A DNA stretch of 64,000 bases, from assembly GCA_033725935.1 (NCBI GenBank), contig MU867091.1, forward strand, positions 1 through 64,000, read 5' to 3'. Origin of the DNA: Cladorrhinum sp. PSN259 (taxonomy: Eukaryota; Ascomycota; Sordariomycetes; Sordariales; Podosporaceae). Made by a program: the position numbers and the translations under genes. Shown here piece by piece: positions 1 through 10,784 of this stretch. Numbering within the stretch: the stretch's first letter is position 1; each line of letters opens with the position of its first letter. A model generated the notes under the pieces. It worked only from the letters and a program-made list of their open reading frames with translations. It was not told the origin of the DNA and searched no databases.

Positions 1-973
1 ACTGGCATGGTTTTCCTGTACAATAAGATAGCTAGCAGGACCGGCGAACCTTTGACTAAAGGGCAATCGGTAGTACGAAATATTATTATTAAATAGTGAT
101 AACAAAGATAACCGTTACAAATGAGTTAACCGTTATTAATTACAAACGGATGTTTCCTATCTAAGCAATTACCGCAAATTATGGGGGTTTTCTAGGTATT
201 TTATGGGGTTTCTCTGCAGCGTTACACCTTCTTTTATTTACTTCTACCTAACCTGCCTAGCAACCTATATATACATGCCTGCGCACCTACCTGCCTGCCA
301 CCAAGCCAGTGAGCCATCCACCACCACACCCTTCATCTTGCCTGCCTGCCACCCAGCTTGCCACTTAGCCGGAGATGCCCTGAGATGAGAGATATGGTTA
401 GCCTCTGGTACGGCTGCAAGCTAGGAAGCCTGTGTGTGTGTGTGTGTGTGTGTGGGTATGGGCGGGTGTGGGTGTGGGTGTGACCGGGCACCTCCTGCCC
501 TCTGGGAATGCGTTCATCCACTTGCACCTTAGCCTGGCCCACCTTGAACCTTGGTTCGGCCCTCAAATCCAAGGCTAGTAAACCTTGCTTTATTTATTTA
601 CTTCCCACCAACGCTTGAATCAAATCCAACGGTTAAAAGTAAACAGAACAGTTAAAGTCAACAAAACAGTCAATAGCGTTTTTATACAATTAAAGGCGTT
701 ATAAAACGGTAAATAAACCTTCAAATTCCCGTTAATGAGCTCATAACATTCCCCAAAATAAGTACAACAAAGTAGAGACGGGCATGGGTCAACTAGATGG
801 AACTTTAGACAAACAGCAACATTACCACAGATCCGTTGCTTAGGTCGAGACACCGGACTCGACGATACTACTACTCGTTACCCATGCCTCCTCTTTATTC
901 GCAACCTCGAACAGCAAGAAATTCGCCGCACATTTCATCCTCATGGCAAACCAAACCCTCCCTCAAGCCCACC
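1..973. other. Gene-free left edge
   Basis: I see no convincing gene here. The short open frames are low-complexity (CCTGCCTGCC-type runs near 280-360) or antisense noise. The stretch holds a TG-rich microsatellite at 431-482 and AT-rich flanks. It lies 3' of the leftward gene that ends at 974. Confidence 0.6.
431..482. repeat. (TG)n / TGGG microsatellite
   Basis: About twelve TG dinucleotides in a row grade into imperfect GGGTGT units. This is a simple repeat with no coding potential. Confidence 0.95.
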
Positions 974-2740
974 TCACGGAACCCATACACCCAGATCGGC
1001 AATAGTATTGTTCTCCCACGACCTTGGCATCAGCAGCGCCGCAGCGCTAGTGCTCTTGCTGCCGCCGCAAAACGACGCGCCCACACAGACGTTTCGGTCG
1101 CAGCACGATCCCACGGCGCAGATCTGTCCGGCCGGACAGTTGTCGCTGGTCTTGCAGTCAGGCAAGCCCGCACAGGGCGTATTGCCGTCGACGCAGTAGC
1201 CCGTGCCCTCGGCCGTGCTGGCGCAGACGCACGTTGACCCGGCGCCGCATGTCGTGAACGTGTTGCACGTCTCGCCTTTGCACAACGCGCTGGTGCAGGC
1301 ACCGGAGTTGCAGACGCCGGTTGCGCACTGATTTTCCTCGCGGTTAGCTTACCCGTAGTTATCGATTGCTTATTTTCAAAAGGGAAATCCATCAAATTAA
1401 TGGTACACGAGAAACTTAAAAAAGGGGGGTGGGAGGGAGAATAGAGCAAGAGAAAAGAAAGAGAAGATAAATAAAGAGAACAAGAACAGAAAAAAAGAGG
1501 TCCAAAAACTCACTATATTTCCACACCTTCCGCAATTCTTCGGATCCTCCAAAAAGTTCTTGGTGCACGGCTTCTCAAACGCGCAATATTTGTCCACGAT
1601 CTTGGGGATCCCAAACGCCTCGGCCAGCATGAACCCGCACAGCCGCGCAGCCGCAAAGTTCACCAGCCACGCCCCAAACGGCGCCAGCTCAATCTCGGGC
1701 GCTGTGACAAACACGATATCAATCACCGCGGCGCGGCAGACCGTCGTGAACTCAACGGCAAAGGCCTTGGCAACCGCCGCGTCGGCCAGCTTGTCCAGCC
1801 CCCAGCCCGCGGCGCCGTCGCAGGCGAGTTCCATGATGCGCTGGACCAAGATGTCGGCGATGTCGCTCTCGGGCACGTGGGATTTGAAGTGGGCAATGAG
1901 CTCGCGCGCGAGCTTGATGGCGTCGCCGAGGAGCTGGCGCTCGTCGAGCGTGAGGGGTTGGCGGTTAGGAGTTGTGGGGGAGAGGTTGAGGGCGTGGCGG
2001 ACCGCGAGGTTGACGATCTCCTTGTTGGGGTGAGGGGCCTTTGCTGCGTCTCGGATGGCCGGTGGTGCATAGCGGGCGGCGACTACTAAATCCGCATCGG
2101 AAGAGACGCCGGCGGCGGTGCCGAGCGTGAAGAAGCTAAACAAGAGGAGGAGGCTGCACCACACCCAGGCTACACTAGTGGCACGGGGGGTCTGTTTGCC
2201 AGCGCCGCTGACAATGATGGGGTTGCTTGGGGTCGGGAATGTGCCGGTTGAGGTGTTGTGGATCGACCTCGAAGGAGTGATGATGGCGCCCGATGAGGAC
2301 GTGTATCCAGAGGGTCGAGGGGACATGGTGGTGCCGTCAGCCTCGGAGGTGGTAGAGGACGTGGTTGGCTTCTCAGACGACGCTGACGATGATACGCCAG
2401 GAAAGCCCTTGGGGGCGCAGTTGTTGATGTCGACATTCTTGACTTGGGTACCGGCCTTGGTACCATCGCTGGTGATGATTATCTTCTCGCACAGGTCCGT
2501 GAGGGTGATTTCGTCCGTGGTGGTGACTTGGACCTTTTGTTGGTCGAAGGTGAAGGTCGATGAATAAAAGGGCGCGTCACTGCACGAGCTGCCACTTTTG
2601 CAGCTGAGGGCGCCGTTGCTGGCGGTGCAGGTCGTGTCTGGGTAGTCTTTGAAGACGTCGCATTGCGGGCCGGTGCAGGTGAAGTCAAGGGCGAAGCTGT
2701 TCCCACCGCACAACTTGTAGGTTCCTGTGATCTTTGTCAT
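974..2740 (-). CDS. Cysteine-rich single-pass membrane protein
   Basis: Two exons, 2740-1514 and 1327-974, are joined by a 186-nt phase-0 intron (donor GTGAGT, acceptor AAATCAG), giving 526 aa. Visible parts in order: an N-terminal cysteine-rich domain (residues 1-110), a Ser/Thr/Pro-rich linker (about 115-180, probably O-glycosylated), one hydrophobic segment near 191-213 (core WCSLLLLFSFFTLG), a 190-residue middle region, and a C-terminal cysteine-dense EGF-like tail of about 120 residues that starts just before the intron (CGRCGNI). The C-terminal pattern of many CxxxxC units is common in fungal secreted proteins of unknown role. No classical N-terminal signal peptide follows the ATG at 2740, so either the hydrophobic segment is an internal signal anchor or an upstream exon is missing. 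Function is unknown; cell-surface location is inferred. Confidence 0.75.
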
Positions 2741-4108
2741 GTTGATTGTTCAGCTAACGAGGGAAGAATTTAATTTGTCTGATGAGTTGCAGTGCAGGTC
2801 ACTGGGAGACTGAGCGACAGTAACACATATGATTTGAACACAGACAATCGCGCCGAGTCCATCGCCTTTTATCCTTCTTTAGTACAACTACGTCCCACAG
2901 GTTGATGCAATGATTAGGCTGCGGCGGTGTGCTGTAATTTCCCCGATGGCTTGCACTGGACAAAAAGATTGAGAGGCTTCTTGGCGCCTCATTGGCGCTC
3001 AGTGTGAGAGGCGGTGGCCGAGCTGAGGCGCCATCAGCAGCGGCTTTTGTCAATATTGGGCAGCCACCTGAAGGACCGATGGGCTGGCCGCGAATTAATG
3101 GATGCTTGGGACAGGGTTCATTATTCTACCTCACCCACAGTCATGATCGGGAACCCAGGATGTGACACATAGCTAGTCGATGCTGGTTGTCAATGTGGAC
3201 TGATATTGACAGGGAGGTTGGGGCTTGACCGATGCAGGAATAAACGAGACAAATTGTCTCATGGCAAACAATTGACAGATAGCAACAGGTTCAATTAAAG
3301 GCGCTTTCATATCCAAACTCGAGATGAAAACATGAACAGTTGAAAAGTGGTGGTTGTTGTGAGGGGCCCTAAAGCCTTACTGTAACTGCACGTAGCCAAC
3401 CTGGATACAAGCTATTTATTGATCGTCGATGTGCTTGCCGTCAGATGCACAAAAGGACAGCTATATTGTGCGTGCAATCAGCCTCCGGAGAGTTTCTCCT
3501 GTGTTCGTTGCTTTGCCCCTTTTGCGCTCGGGAGGCTTTTGGGCGTCATGCGGCTGATCCGTGGTGACCAATGCAAGGACACAGGCGCGAATCGATCCAG
3601 ATGCCACCTACTGGTGCCGCGCTTTCTACGAGATTCGCGTGGATCTCTCCCTCTCCGGCCGTGTTTCGAATTCCAATGAAAACGCCTGCGTTGGAGCCTG
3701 GAGGATCCTCCAAGGTTTGTATCCCATTTCCAACGACTTTGTCAATCAGCGGCTCCTCTCATCATCTGTGCAAAGTGTCCAAGTTCACAAGAATGCAAAG
3801 AAGAGGCCAAACGTAGTGCGAACTTGGAATGCTAGTAATTCGCAAGGTTAGTAGCGTTTATCTTTCAATAACCCTACATCTCACCTTCGCACGCATAGCA
3901 ACACAACCTGACGCCACCGCCAGCCGACGCCGTGTTGGGTGGCACACTTCATGATACTTGACTCAAGAACCTTCAAAAATTGCTTCAAGTGTCACAACCG
4001 CACAAGCGTCTATGTCGCCAAAATATAGGGGCGACCTAATTCGAAGACAACAATACGAAGTTTGCGCCGCTTCTGCATTACAGCAGCAGCGGCGCAGTGG
4101 CTGGATCC
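2741..4108. other. Intergenic region
   Basis: No gene is supported. Overlapping short frames at 3419-3851 on the plus strand have no recognisable composition or motifs. The leftmost part should contain the promoter of the leftward gene that starts at 2740. Confidence 0.5.
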
Positions 4109-4603
4109 TCAACACCTAGTCAGCCAGGGAGACGGATCATCCCGCACATTAACCTGAGGCTGTGACGCCAGAGTGGCGGCCTCACCGACGTGGCTCAAAT
4201 CTGCTGTCCTGCCTGCCCGGTTGATGCGAGCCAGAGAACCACCCTCACCTTCCGTCCAAGAATGCTTGGAAGGTCTCTCAGGGTTGTCGTCTTCATCACT
4301 CCGGGGACGCTTACCCGACAGAGCGGCATCACTGCTGCCGAACGGAGGCACACCCATTCTGTTGACCTCAGCTTCCAAGTCTTGTATGGCCTGACTTGCC
4401 TCTTCTTCGTCCAGTTGATGGTCCGAGTCGACAATGTCATCCTCATCGGATTCCTTGCTCCGAATAAGTAAACATCCAAAGCAAGGTCGCGCGTGCTGGC
4501 TAGATCCGTCTCACAGTCCGGCAAGGACCCGCCTCAGATACATGTAGTCATCCGCGATTGGACCGTGCATCGGCCGGCCCCGAGCGACATCTGGGCCCGC
4601 CAT
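4109..4603 (-). pseudogene. Small acidic/basic unknown gene with in-frame TGA
   Basis: One frame runs 165 codons from ATG at 4603 to a stop at 4109, interrupted only by a TGA at codon 31 (4513-4511). After the stop the frame has coding-like composition: an acidic stretch (SDEDDIVDSD), a glutamate-rich predicted helix (DEEEASQAIQDLEAEV) and a basic patch (GKRPRSDEDD). Two readings are possible. The TGA (from CGA by a C-to-T change) may kill the gene. Alternatively GTGAGA overlapping the TGA may open a 57-nt in-frame intron ending at CGGAG, which would restore a protein of about 145 aa, although its branch site is weak. No family is recognised. Confidence 0.4.
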
Positions 4604-6731
4604 ATGTGTAGGAATGAGCGTCAGTGCGTCAAGTCGGGGCCGCGTTGATACAGACTAAGTGATATCTGGCGAGGAGGCCGCTCGTCGACAGAAAGGGCGA
4701 TGAGCGCCCAAGGATGTTGCGCGCTCGAGATATCTCAGTTCCCAGCCACGGTGGATTTCCGGCTAAAGGCTGGGCAATGGCCGACGTCCGTGCTGCGAAA
4801 AGCTGAAGATATGGACGGCAGAACGGGTGCAGCCAGATAGAAAGACAGATGATGCGAATCGTGGGATGCCCCTAGCGTCACAGTATCAAGCGGCAAAGGC
4901 AGCGGCTATCATGTCTCATCATACAAAGTAGATTGGCGGCATCTCGCCGACGCTCATTCACCTTTTCTCAGTCGCTGGGTGGTCTGGCCCGTCCGAAGGC
5001 TGTGCTGTGCTGTGTATCTCAGCTTATCGACCTGTTTTCAGGAAATTCACCGCTACTATTAATATGCGGGGTTCAGAGATGCAAAAGTAAGCTGCTGAGG
5101 CCTGATGATGTGACGGGTTGGTCTTGGATGCATCGAAGACAACCCCAATAAGTGCGATGCGCGCCTCGAATCTCTTCAGAGTTCCCTTTGTTACCGAGCC
5201 CCGCATCTCTTCCCCCTCTTTGGGCGTTTTCCAGATGTCGCCTTTACTCCGCCATCGAAGCTGTCTTGGTAATAGTGCTCGCAATGCGGTTCACTAGATT
5301 CTCACTTGATCCCCAAGAGCGAGTCATACTCGTTGGAGATACTATGTGCGAATGGGTGCATATTGTTGTCCCGCTGGAGGGTGACTTTCGACTCTACAGC
5401 AATACGCTTGGCAAGCTGAGGCGCCTCGTTATAGCTTGGAATATCTGTCCGAGTTATCAGAATTTTAGTAAGTGGTCCATGAAAATCAGCAAGTCTCCCA
5501 ATTCGTCAATGTTAACACATTAAGGCACTTCTTTATCTATGTTTGCCTTCTCCTGTTTCGATCCAGCCCTTAGACAAGATCTCATGCGGTCACGTCACGC
5601 GTGCTTCTGATGCGCAGCAACTGATCAGTGATGTAGATATATTTCTATATCAGGTGATAGAGGACATGGTCGACTCACTGCATCAGGGTTAGTTCCGAGG
5701 CCAGCCGCTCATCTCGTACGATCGTGAAGATGGAAAAATATCCTTCCTCGGTCCCAAGAGGCTGTTTGATAAATTTCGAAAAGACAGCGAGGCAGTACAG
5801 GTGTTGAACGGGAGCCGGCTCTCCGGGAGCAAGCACCCAGTATGGAAGGCAGAGCAGTGGGTGAAAAAGCCAAGGCCGAGAGAGCTCAGAAGAGCTCCCT
5901 GAATAGTGGCATCTTACATGTATATAAAAAATGACTTTCCTTGCAACGTAGCAGTAGAACACACATGTAATACACTCTTTTATCCTTCCATATGGATACC
6001 TAAGTTCCACAACAGGCTATCCGGGAACGCCAAGAAACATTGAACGCCTGAGCATCTACATGCCATTGCGTAGAGGGTAAGACATTTTTCGCCAGCCGAG
6101 TTGTTGTCAAACGCGACCGGCCCCGTGTTCTCGACTTTGGTTTGCCCTTGATCGTATTGGAGCCTGATGCAGAGCTATCAAAGATTATTGATCCGCTCTC
6201 CCCCCCCCCCCCCCGACCTAACAGACTTAGCAGAGGCGTAGTTGATCCACCGGCTGGATAGCCTCCTGGGAATGTTCTGGGGAGCGCTGCACCGCTTCAC
6301 TCGCAACCAGTTCGCCGCTGCGGCCATTTCCACGGTACCAAGTCTAACATATTATGGCACCGATAATGTCGGATATAATATAAGATAAGTAAAATCGCTC
6401 GTCTTTTTCGGTTAAGTCTTACCTTTCGTCACTCTCTATAGTTTACAAGTATGCCAATCAGTTTTCAATACCTTCAAAATTGGAGTAAACTTGAATATGC
6501 TAGGATAAGCTAGAAATAACATTGCACGGCCTTGGTGTAATGGATGCTTCCCGGCCTTGGCCTCTTGTACTCTACACTGCACCGATTCTCTCCCATTGCC
6601 GACTCTGCAGCAAACATGCAACCAAGCTTAAGCAACTGCTTCTGCTTCTGCTTGGCCTTCGTATTTGCCTTGCTCTCAAGGTTTGGGGACTTCGAGAGCT
6701 TCCTTGGTCACACCAGAACCTTGTTGGAAGG
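4604..6731. other. Intergenic region with 15-C tract
   Basis: No supported gene. The open frames at 5152-5523 (plus) and 5675-6010 (minus) show no family motif or splice logic. A homopolymer of 15 C lies at 6200-6214. Confidence 0.5.
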
Positions 6732-7308
6732 TCAAGACGAAGGTAGCTGTACAGTCGTCTTCGGTCCCGATACTGCCTGTCAACTGATGGCGCGTATGAT
6801 TAATTTATGCTCGCACTCGCAGGCGCCGACGAAGGTGAGGGCTTAACTTACAGTGAATACGCCATGCGCACTTGGTAGTGAAACGGTAGTTTTACCGTCA
6901 AACATCTGATTGTACGTGGCTTTATCTGGAAAAACAGCCGTGCTCTGCATGAGTACTCGCGCCCGGTTGTCCTCAGGACTCCAGTCAGGATCGCTCCCCA
7001 GTAGGACGAGCCAAACATCAGGGGTGCCCTGATTGTTCGTGCTAAGCGTATATGCGCTGACACCAGCGCTTCCAACCCAAGGAACTGCCGAAGCTTTGAA
7101 AACTCCACCCGAGCCGTTTGTAAAGGGATTGACCTATTGGCAACAAAAAAGAAAAATTAATATTCAAGTGTCTTGCTCCTGCTTACAAAACAGGACTTTC
7201 ACATTGCATAGATGTGCTTACTGTTTGAGGGCCCGACACTGTCTCTCCCCAGTACGCGTACTGGCCGTTCGGAATAAGGTAGTACGGCGACTGGTTATTG
7301 ACCGCCAT
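6732..7308 (-). CDS. Small unrecognised protein, 137 aa
   Basis: Three exons, 7308-7222, 7133-6852 and 6776-6732, all joined in phase 0 with canonical GTAAGC and GTAAGT donors and TAG/CAG acceptors. The protein starts MAVNNQSPYYLIPNG and is rich in Gly, Ser, Thr, Val and aromatic residues, the composition of an all-beta fold. It has no signal peptide, membrane segment or cysteine, so a soluble intracellular protein is likely. A TATA-like element lies about 105 bp upstream. The rightward neighbour at 8497 has a similar Ser/Thr-rich beta-like composition, but I see no convincing alignment between the two. Function unknown. Confidence 0.65.
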
Positions 7309-7410
7309 GGTAATGCGATGAACCATCTTGAATCTGTATATTGTTGATTAACGTTCGAGCAGGTTTTTGGTTGTTGGTTAAGTGTTTAGAGTAAAAGTGC
7401 AGCGAAGCCA

Positions 7411-7420
7411 ATATATATAA
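7411..7420 (-). promoter_or_regulatory. Putative TATA element
   Basis: TTATATATAT on the minus strand, about 103 bp upstream of the ATG at 7308, a normal distance for fungal core promoters. Confidence 0.45.
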
Positions 7421-7775
7421 ATCGAAGTAACTTGCCTTTATGTTGGCTTAAATAGAAGAAACTCGGTCGGCAAACCTACAATTTAGTGATTAAAAATACA
7501 ATTCGTGATCAAGGGAGGAGGAATGTCCGTCGGTCATGCAGACAGCCTCTCAGCTACCGCCAAAAGCTCCTAAATCCGGTTCTGTTAGCTGATCTTGGAA
7601 ATAAAAATGCTGCTCAGTCCCTAGTTAGTGCATACTACATCACTAGGACGAAGTAGGAGTGGTTGCTGTTTTGCTAGCGTACTGCATGGCAGTAATAGTG
7701 TCTCGATCAGTACCAACGTGTCCATATTTCCAGCTAGCCACTAGATCTTGTATACATTCTCTATACCGGATATCG

Positions 7776-7950
7776 TCCCATCTCAGCTAGCCACCAGGAC
7801 GCTAGCGCATGCCGTCCCATCTCAGCCAGCCACCAGGACGCTAGCGCATGCCATCCTATCTCAGCCAGCCACCAGGACGATAGTCCATGCCGTGCTGTCC
7901 CATCTCAGCCGTCCCATCTCAGCCAGCCACCAGGACGATAGCACATGCCG
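7776..7950. repeat. 39-bp minisatellite, four units
   Basis: Four full units start at 7776, 7815, 7854 and 7912. Each begins TCCCATCTCAGC and ends with GCATGCCG or a close variant. A 14-bp partial unit lies at 7898-7911. Units differ by a few substitutions only. The array sits between two divergently arranged small genes. Confidence 0.9.
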
Positions 7951-8496
7951 AAAGTCAGGCGGCTAGGATGATAGAGCTAATTATGCTCGAAGTTAGATTA
8001 CTAATAGAAAAAAAATCAAAAAATCAACATCACCCTCAACAATATTGTTTGATGAATGCAACTCAAAGGATCACACGATAGCTCACCAAAAAGCAATCAG
8101 CTGCCTTCTTTTCTCGGGGCTTTTTCGTAAGCCGGGATGGACGTTCGTCTAATTTTTTTGGCCACTCAAATTGATAAGCTATCGGCGGTAAAGAGCAGAT
8201 GATTAGCGGAGCCGAGTGTTCGCATCTTGGTGCTGCATGCATGCAGCGGCAACAGACCTCCCCACACACACTCTGCTCAGCTCGCATCTGTAGTGGAGTT
8301 GCTTTGTCGACAGAACTTAAATACTACAGCAACCAAACGTTCTTGTGCAAATAACAAACGCTGTTCATTCTACTGCAGTCGACGCATTCTTCTGCTGGTC
8401 TCGGGATATTGTAGGCAGCAATACGTTTCTGAGAGCTGCCTCTGTTCTATCCCACTTCGATCTAGTATCTTATGCAATTCAAGTTTAATCTGCAAG

Positions 8497-9421
8497 ATGA
8501 GTGCAAATCCTATCACGATCACTGTGCCAGCTGGTTCCGTGGGCCAGATCATTGCCTTGTCCAACTCTAGCTCGACTCAGCGAGTGACAGTCTCGATTGA
8601 CACGACCCAAGCTGGCGTATTCCAGGGTTCTGGTATGGCAACAGCCATGTCACTCACTACCGGCGGATCATCGGTTCCTATAACCCGTTCTGCTGGCTTT
8701 CAAAACTGCAGTATACTCTTCGAATATAGCCAGTCTCAATCGAACTGGACACCCTCTGCAGCGATCACTCCAACAACTACCAGCGTAGATAATCTGACGA
8801 CAATTCAAATTGCCGCAAACAATTCCAGCAGTACCAAAAATGATACGGTCTTGATGATTTCACTCTTCTCACCTGAAGCTAAAAATGAACAAGCGAAGCT
8901 GGGTAAATCTCTCTGGCCACATCCTCCTCGGAGCGTGTATTCAGACCTCATCACGTTTATTGATACTCTTTCTAGCAGCGACTCAAGACTCTGATCCCAA
9001 AGACGATAGTTTGTCTGCAACGAAGCCATCATCAAAGGTCATAAACAGCTCGATGACCATCCATGCCAAGACATACTACAACAATCCGGCCGTTCATGGT
9101 GGTGACGAGTGGAACATCATACTAGACTTTGATAACCCTCGACCTATTTCCCCTTACCGACGAAAAATCCCTGGTGAGGGACGAAGTCTTGGGTGGAGGC
9201 AGATCGAGGTGAACTGCCAGTGGAGTGAGGGCATTGTTCTAAACACTCTGGAGCTATTTGTTACTGCTTGGGATGGTGTTCATGATGGGATGGAAAACGG
9301 TCGGTTGGAAATTATGGCCAGCACGTGGTGTGTAGGATACCGACCAGCAACATGGTCGTCTCCGAACTGGAATGGAAGTCTAAACGGGTGTGCATTTGAA
9401 TTAGTCGAGGTCACTCCATAG
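8497..9421 (+). CDS. Unrecognised two-part soluble protein, 283 aa
   Basis: Exons 8497-8902 and 8976-9421 are separated by a 73-nt intron (donor GTAAAT, acceptor TTTCTAG) that keeps the frame. I chose the ATG at 8497 because the in-frame extension back to 8227 has no coding character and looks like 5' UTR. The N-terminal half (about 130 residues, starting MSANPITITVPAGS) is Ser/Thr-rich with alternating hydrophobic residues, like a beta-sandwich. The C-terminal half is rich in Trp and acidic residues (GDEWNIILDFDNPRP, WNGSLNGCAFELVEV). There is no signal peptide. I do not recognise either part; a carbohydrate-binding role would be a guess. Confidence 0.65.
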
Positions 9422-9665
9422 AGGCGAGAGTGACAGTGAGAAGACTAAGACTTCATGTTTGTCAGGAATGGTAGTTGCGGAATGAGGGAGTAGTGGTCTG
9501 GCTACTCGGTGGCTAGGAGAGTAGACTCTGATTACATGTTACCGTTTCTCAAGAATGACTCCGTCGGATAGCCGTGCCAGAATGTGACCTGGCCAATCGC
9601 AGGGGATAATTTCAGAGATGTGATGGGTCGCTGGACAGTAGGTTGGGCGGGGGTTTTGGACGAGC

Positions 9666-10784
9666 CTATATCGGCTTGACAAGTTCAACCACCATCCCAT
9701 CTTCATCGCTGTTCGAATATAGGTTGACCGTGACTGCGTCAACAAAGTCGCACAGCATCTCCTCCACCCCATATTCGAACTGTTTTATCCGCTCTTTGCT
9801 AGCCCCAATCGCCTGATTGACGAATATAGCGTCGAAAACCGCTTTTGTGGCGGCTTTCCATGGATTCTCCTGCTGGAGAAAACCGTCCGATCGGAAGAGC
9901 GCCAAGAGATTCTGTCGGAGCTCCTGGAGAATGCCGATGAGCGCGGTATCCAGCCAGTCTCCAAGTTTGTCTGCGAAGTCCAGCTCATTCCAAAGAGCAA
10001 AGGCTGTCGACTCGTCAGCCGTTGAATGCCCTGCTCAAACTGCCGCCCTTGCGTCCGCCCCGTGTCGCTCAATGAGTCGAACGATGTCGGTTGCCTTGTG
10101 TCCGGTAGCGCTGAGAGCAATATCCAGCGGACACTTCCCATCCATATTGACGAGATCCGGCCTTGCGCCAGCTTCCAGAAGGGCACTGGAAACCTCACCT
10201 TTTCGGGACTGTCCTGCGAGATGTAATGCGGAATTTAGCATCACGTCTTGGAGATCCAACGTCCTCCGATTGCCCGTGAGTTCAATGAAAAAGGCCAGGA
10301 GTTCCCTTGCCCAGGTCGATTGCCGGATCATGCGCTTGTCTTGAGAAAGTTGATGAAAGATGGATTGGCGGAATCTCGGGCTGCTGAGGAGGCCTAGACC
10401 CTCGTAACCTGGTTTTGACTGCGCTAGGAGCCACCTGTAGCGCTCGAGCGGTATGCGGAAGCCCTGCTCGGCCAGTTGTCTGAGGAGAGTAAGCCCTTCT
10501 TTGATGTTGCGCAGGTGTACGCCGTGATGAATGCGTCTCGATGCCACGTGGAGGTGGCCTTCTCGTAGCGCCAGGTAGAGTGCCGTGTTCCATTCGCTGT
10601 CGGGCTGGTTGACTGGAAGACCCCGGGTGGCGAACTCGTAGACAAAGAAGACGTCGCTGCCGAGCTCAGCGCAATAATGTAACAAAGTAGACCTGTTGGG
10701 CCGCGTCTCGAGTATTATTCCTGCGCCAGGGCGGCGTAGACTTGCTAGCAAGAGTGGTGTATGAACGGAAGCACCATGTTTGAT
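9666..10784 (-). pseudogene. Ankyrin-type gene, 3' half, disrupted
   Basis: One minus-strand frame runs from the insertion point at 10784 to a stop at 9666 and contains ankyrin-like helix pairs (TLLHYCAELGSD, NTALYLALREGHLHVA, NSALHLAGQSRKGEVSSALLEAGARPDLVNMDGKCPLDIAL). It is interrupted by one TGA at 10037-10035, after which the same frame continues with coding composition to 9666. The TGA could come from CGA by a single transition. The missing 5' half lies beyond the inserted element, at 11815-12190. Inference: an intracellular ankyrin-repeat protein, no longer functional. Confidence 0.8.
10771..10784. repeat. Target-site duplication, left copy
   Basis: GCACCATGTTTGAT, identical to 11815-11828. 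It flanks the inserted element, and both copies encode the same in-frame residues of the disrupted ankyrin gene (IKHGA). Confidence 0.85.

Noticed and set aside
836..1237. 133-codon plus-strand frame
   Set aside because: It lies antisense to the cysteine-rich exon of the 974-2740 gene, is Arg/Ala-rich and has no motif; the minus strand shows a conserved cysteine pattern and valid splicing.
7776..7950. CRISPR-like repeat array
   Set aside because: The units are contiguous with no unique spacers and the genome is eukaryotic; it is a minisatellite.
10018..10055. Intron removing the TGA at 10037-10035
   Set aside because: The only GT-AG pair (GTTTGA to GACAG) is 37 nt, too short and shifts the frame, so the stop is treated as real.
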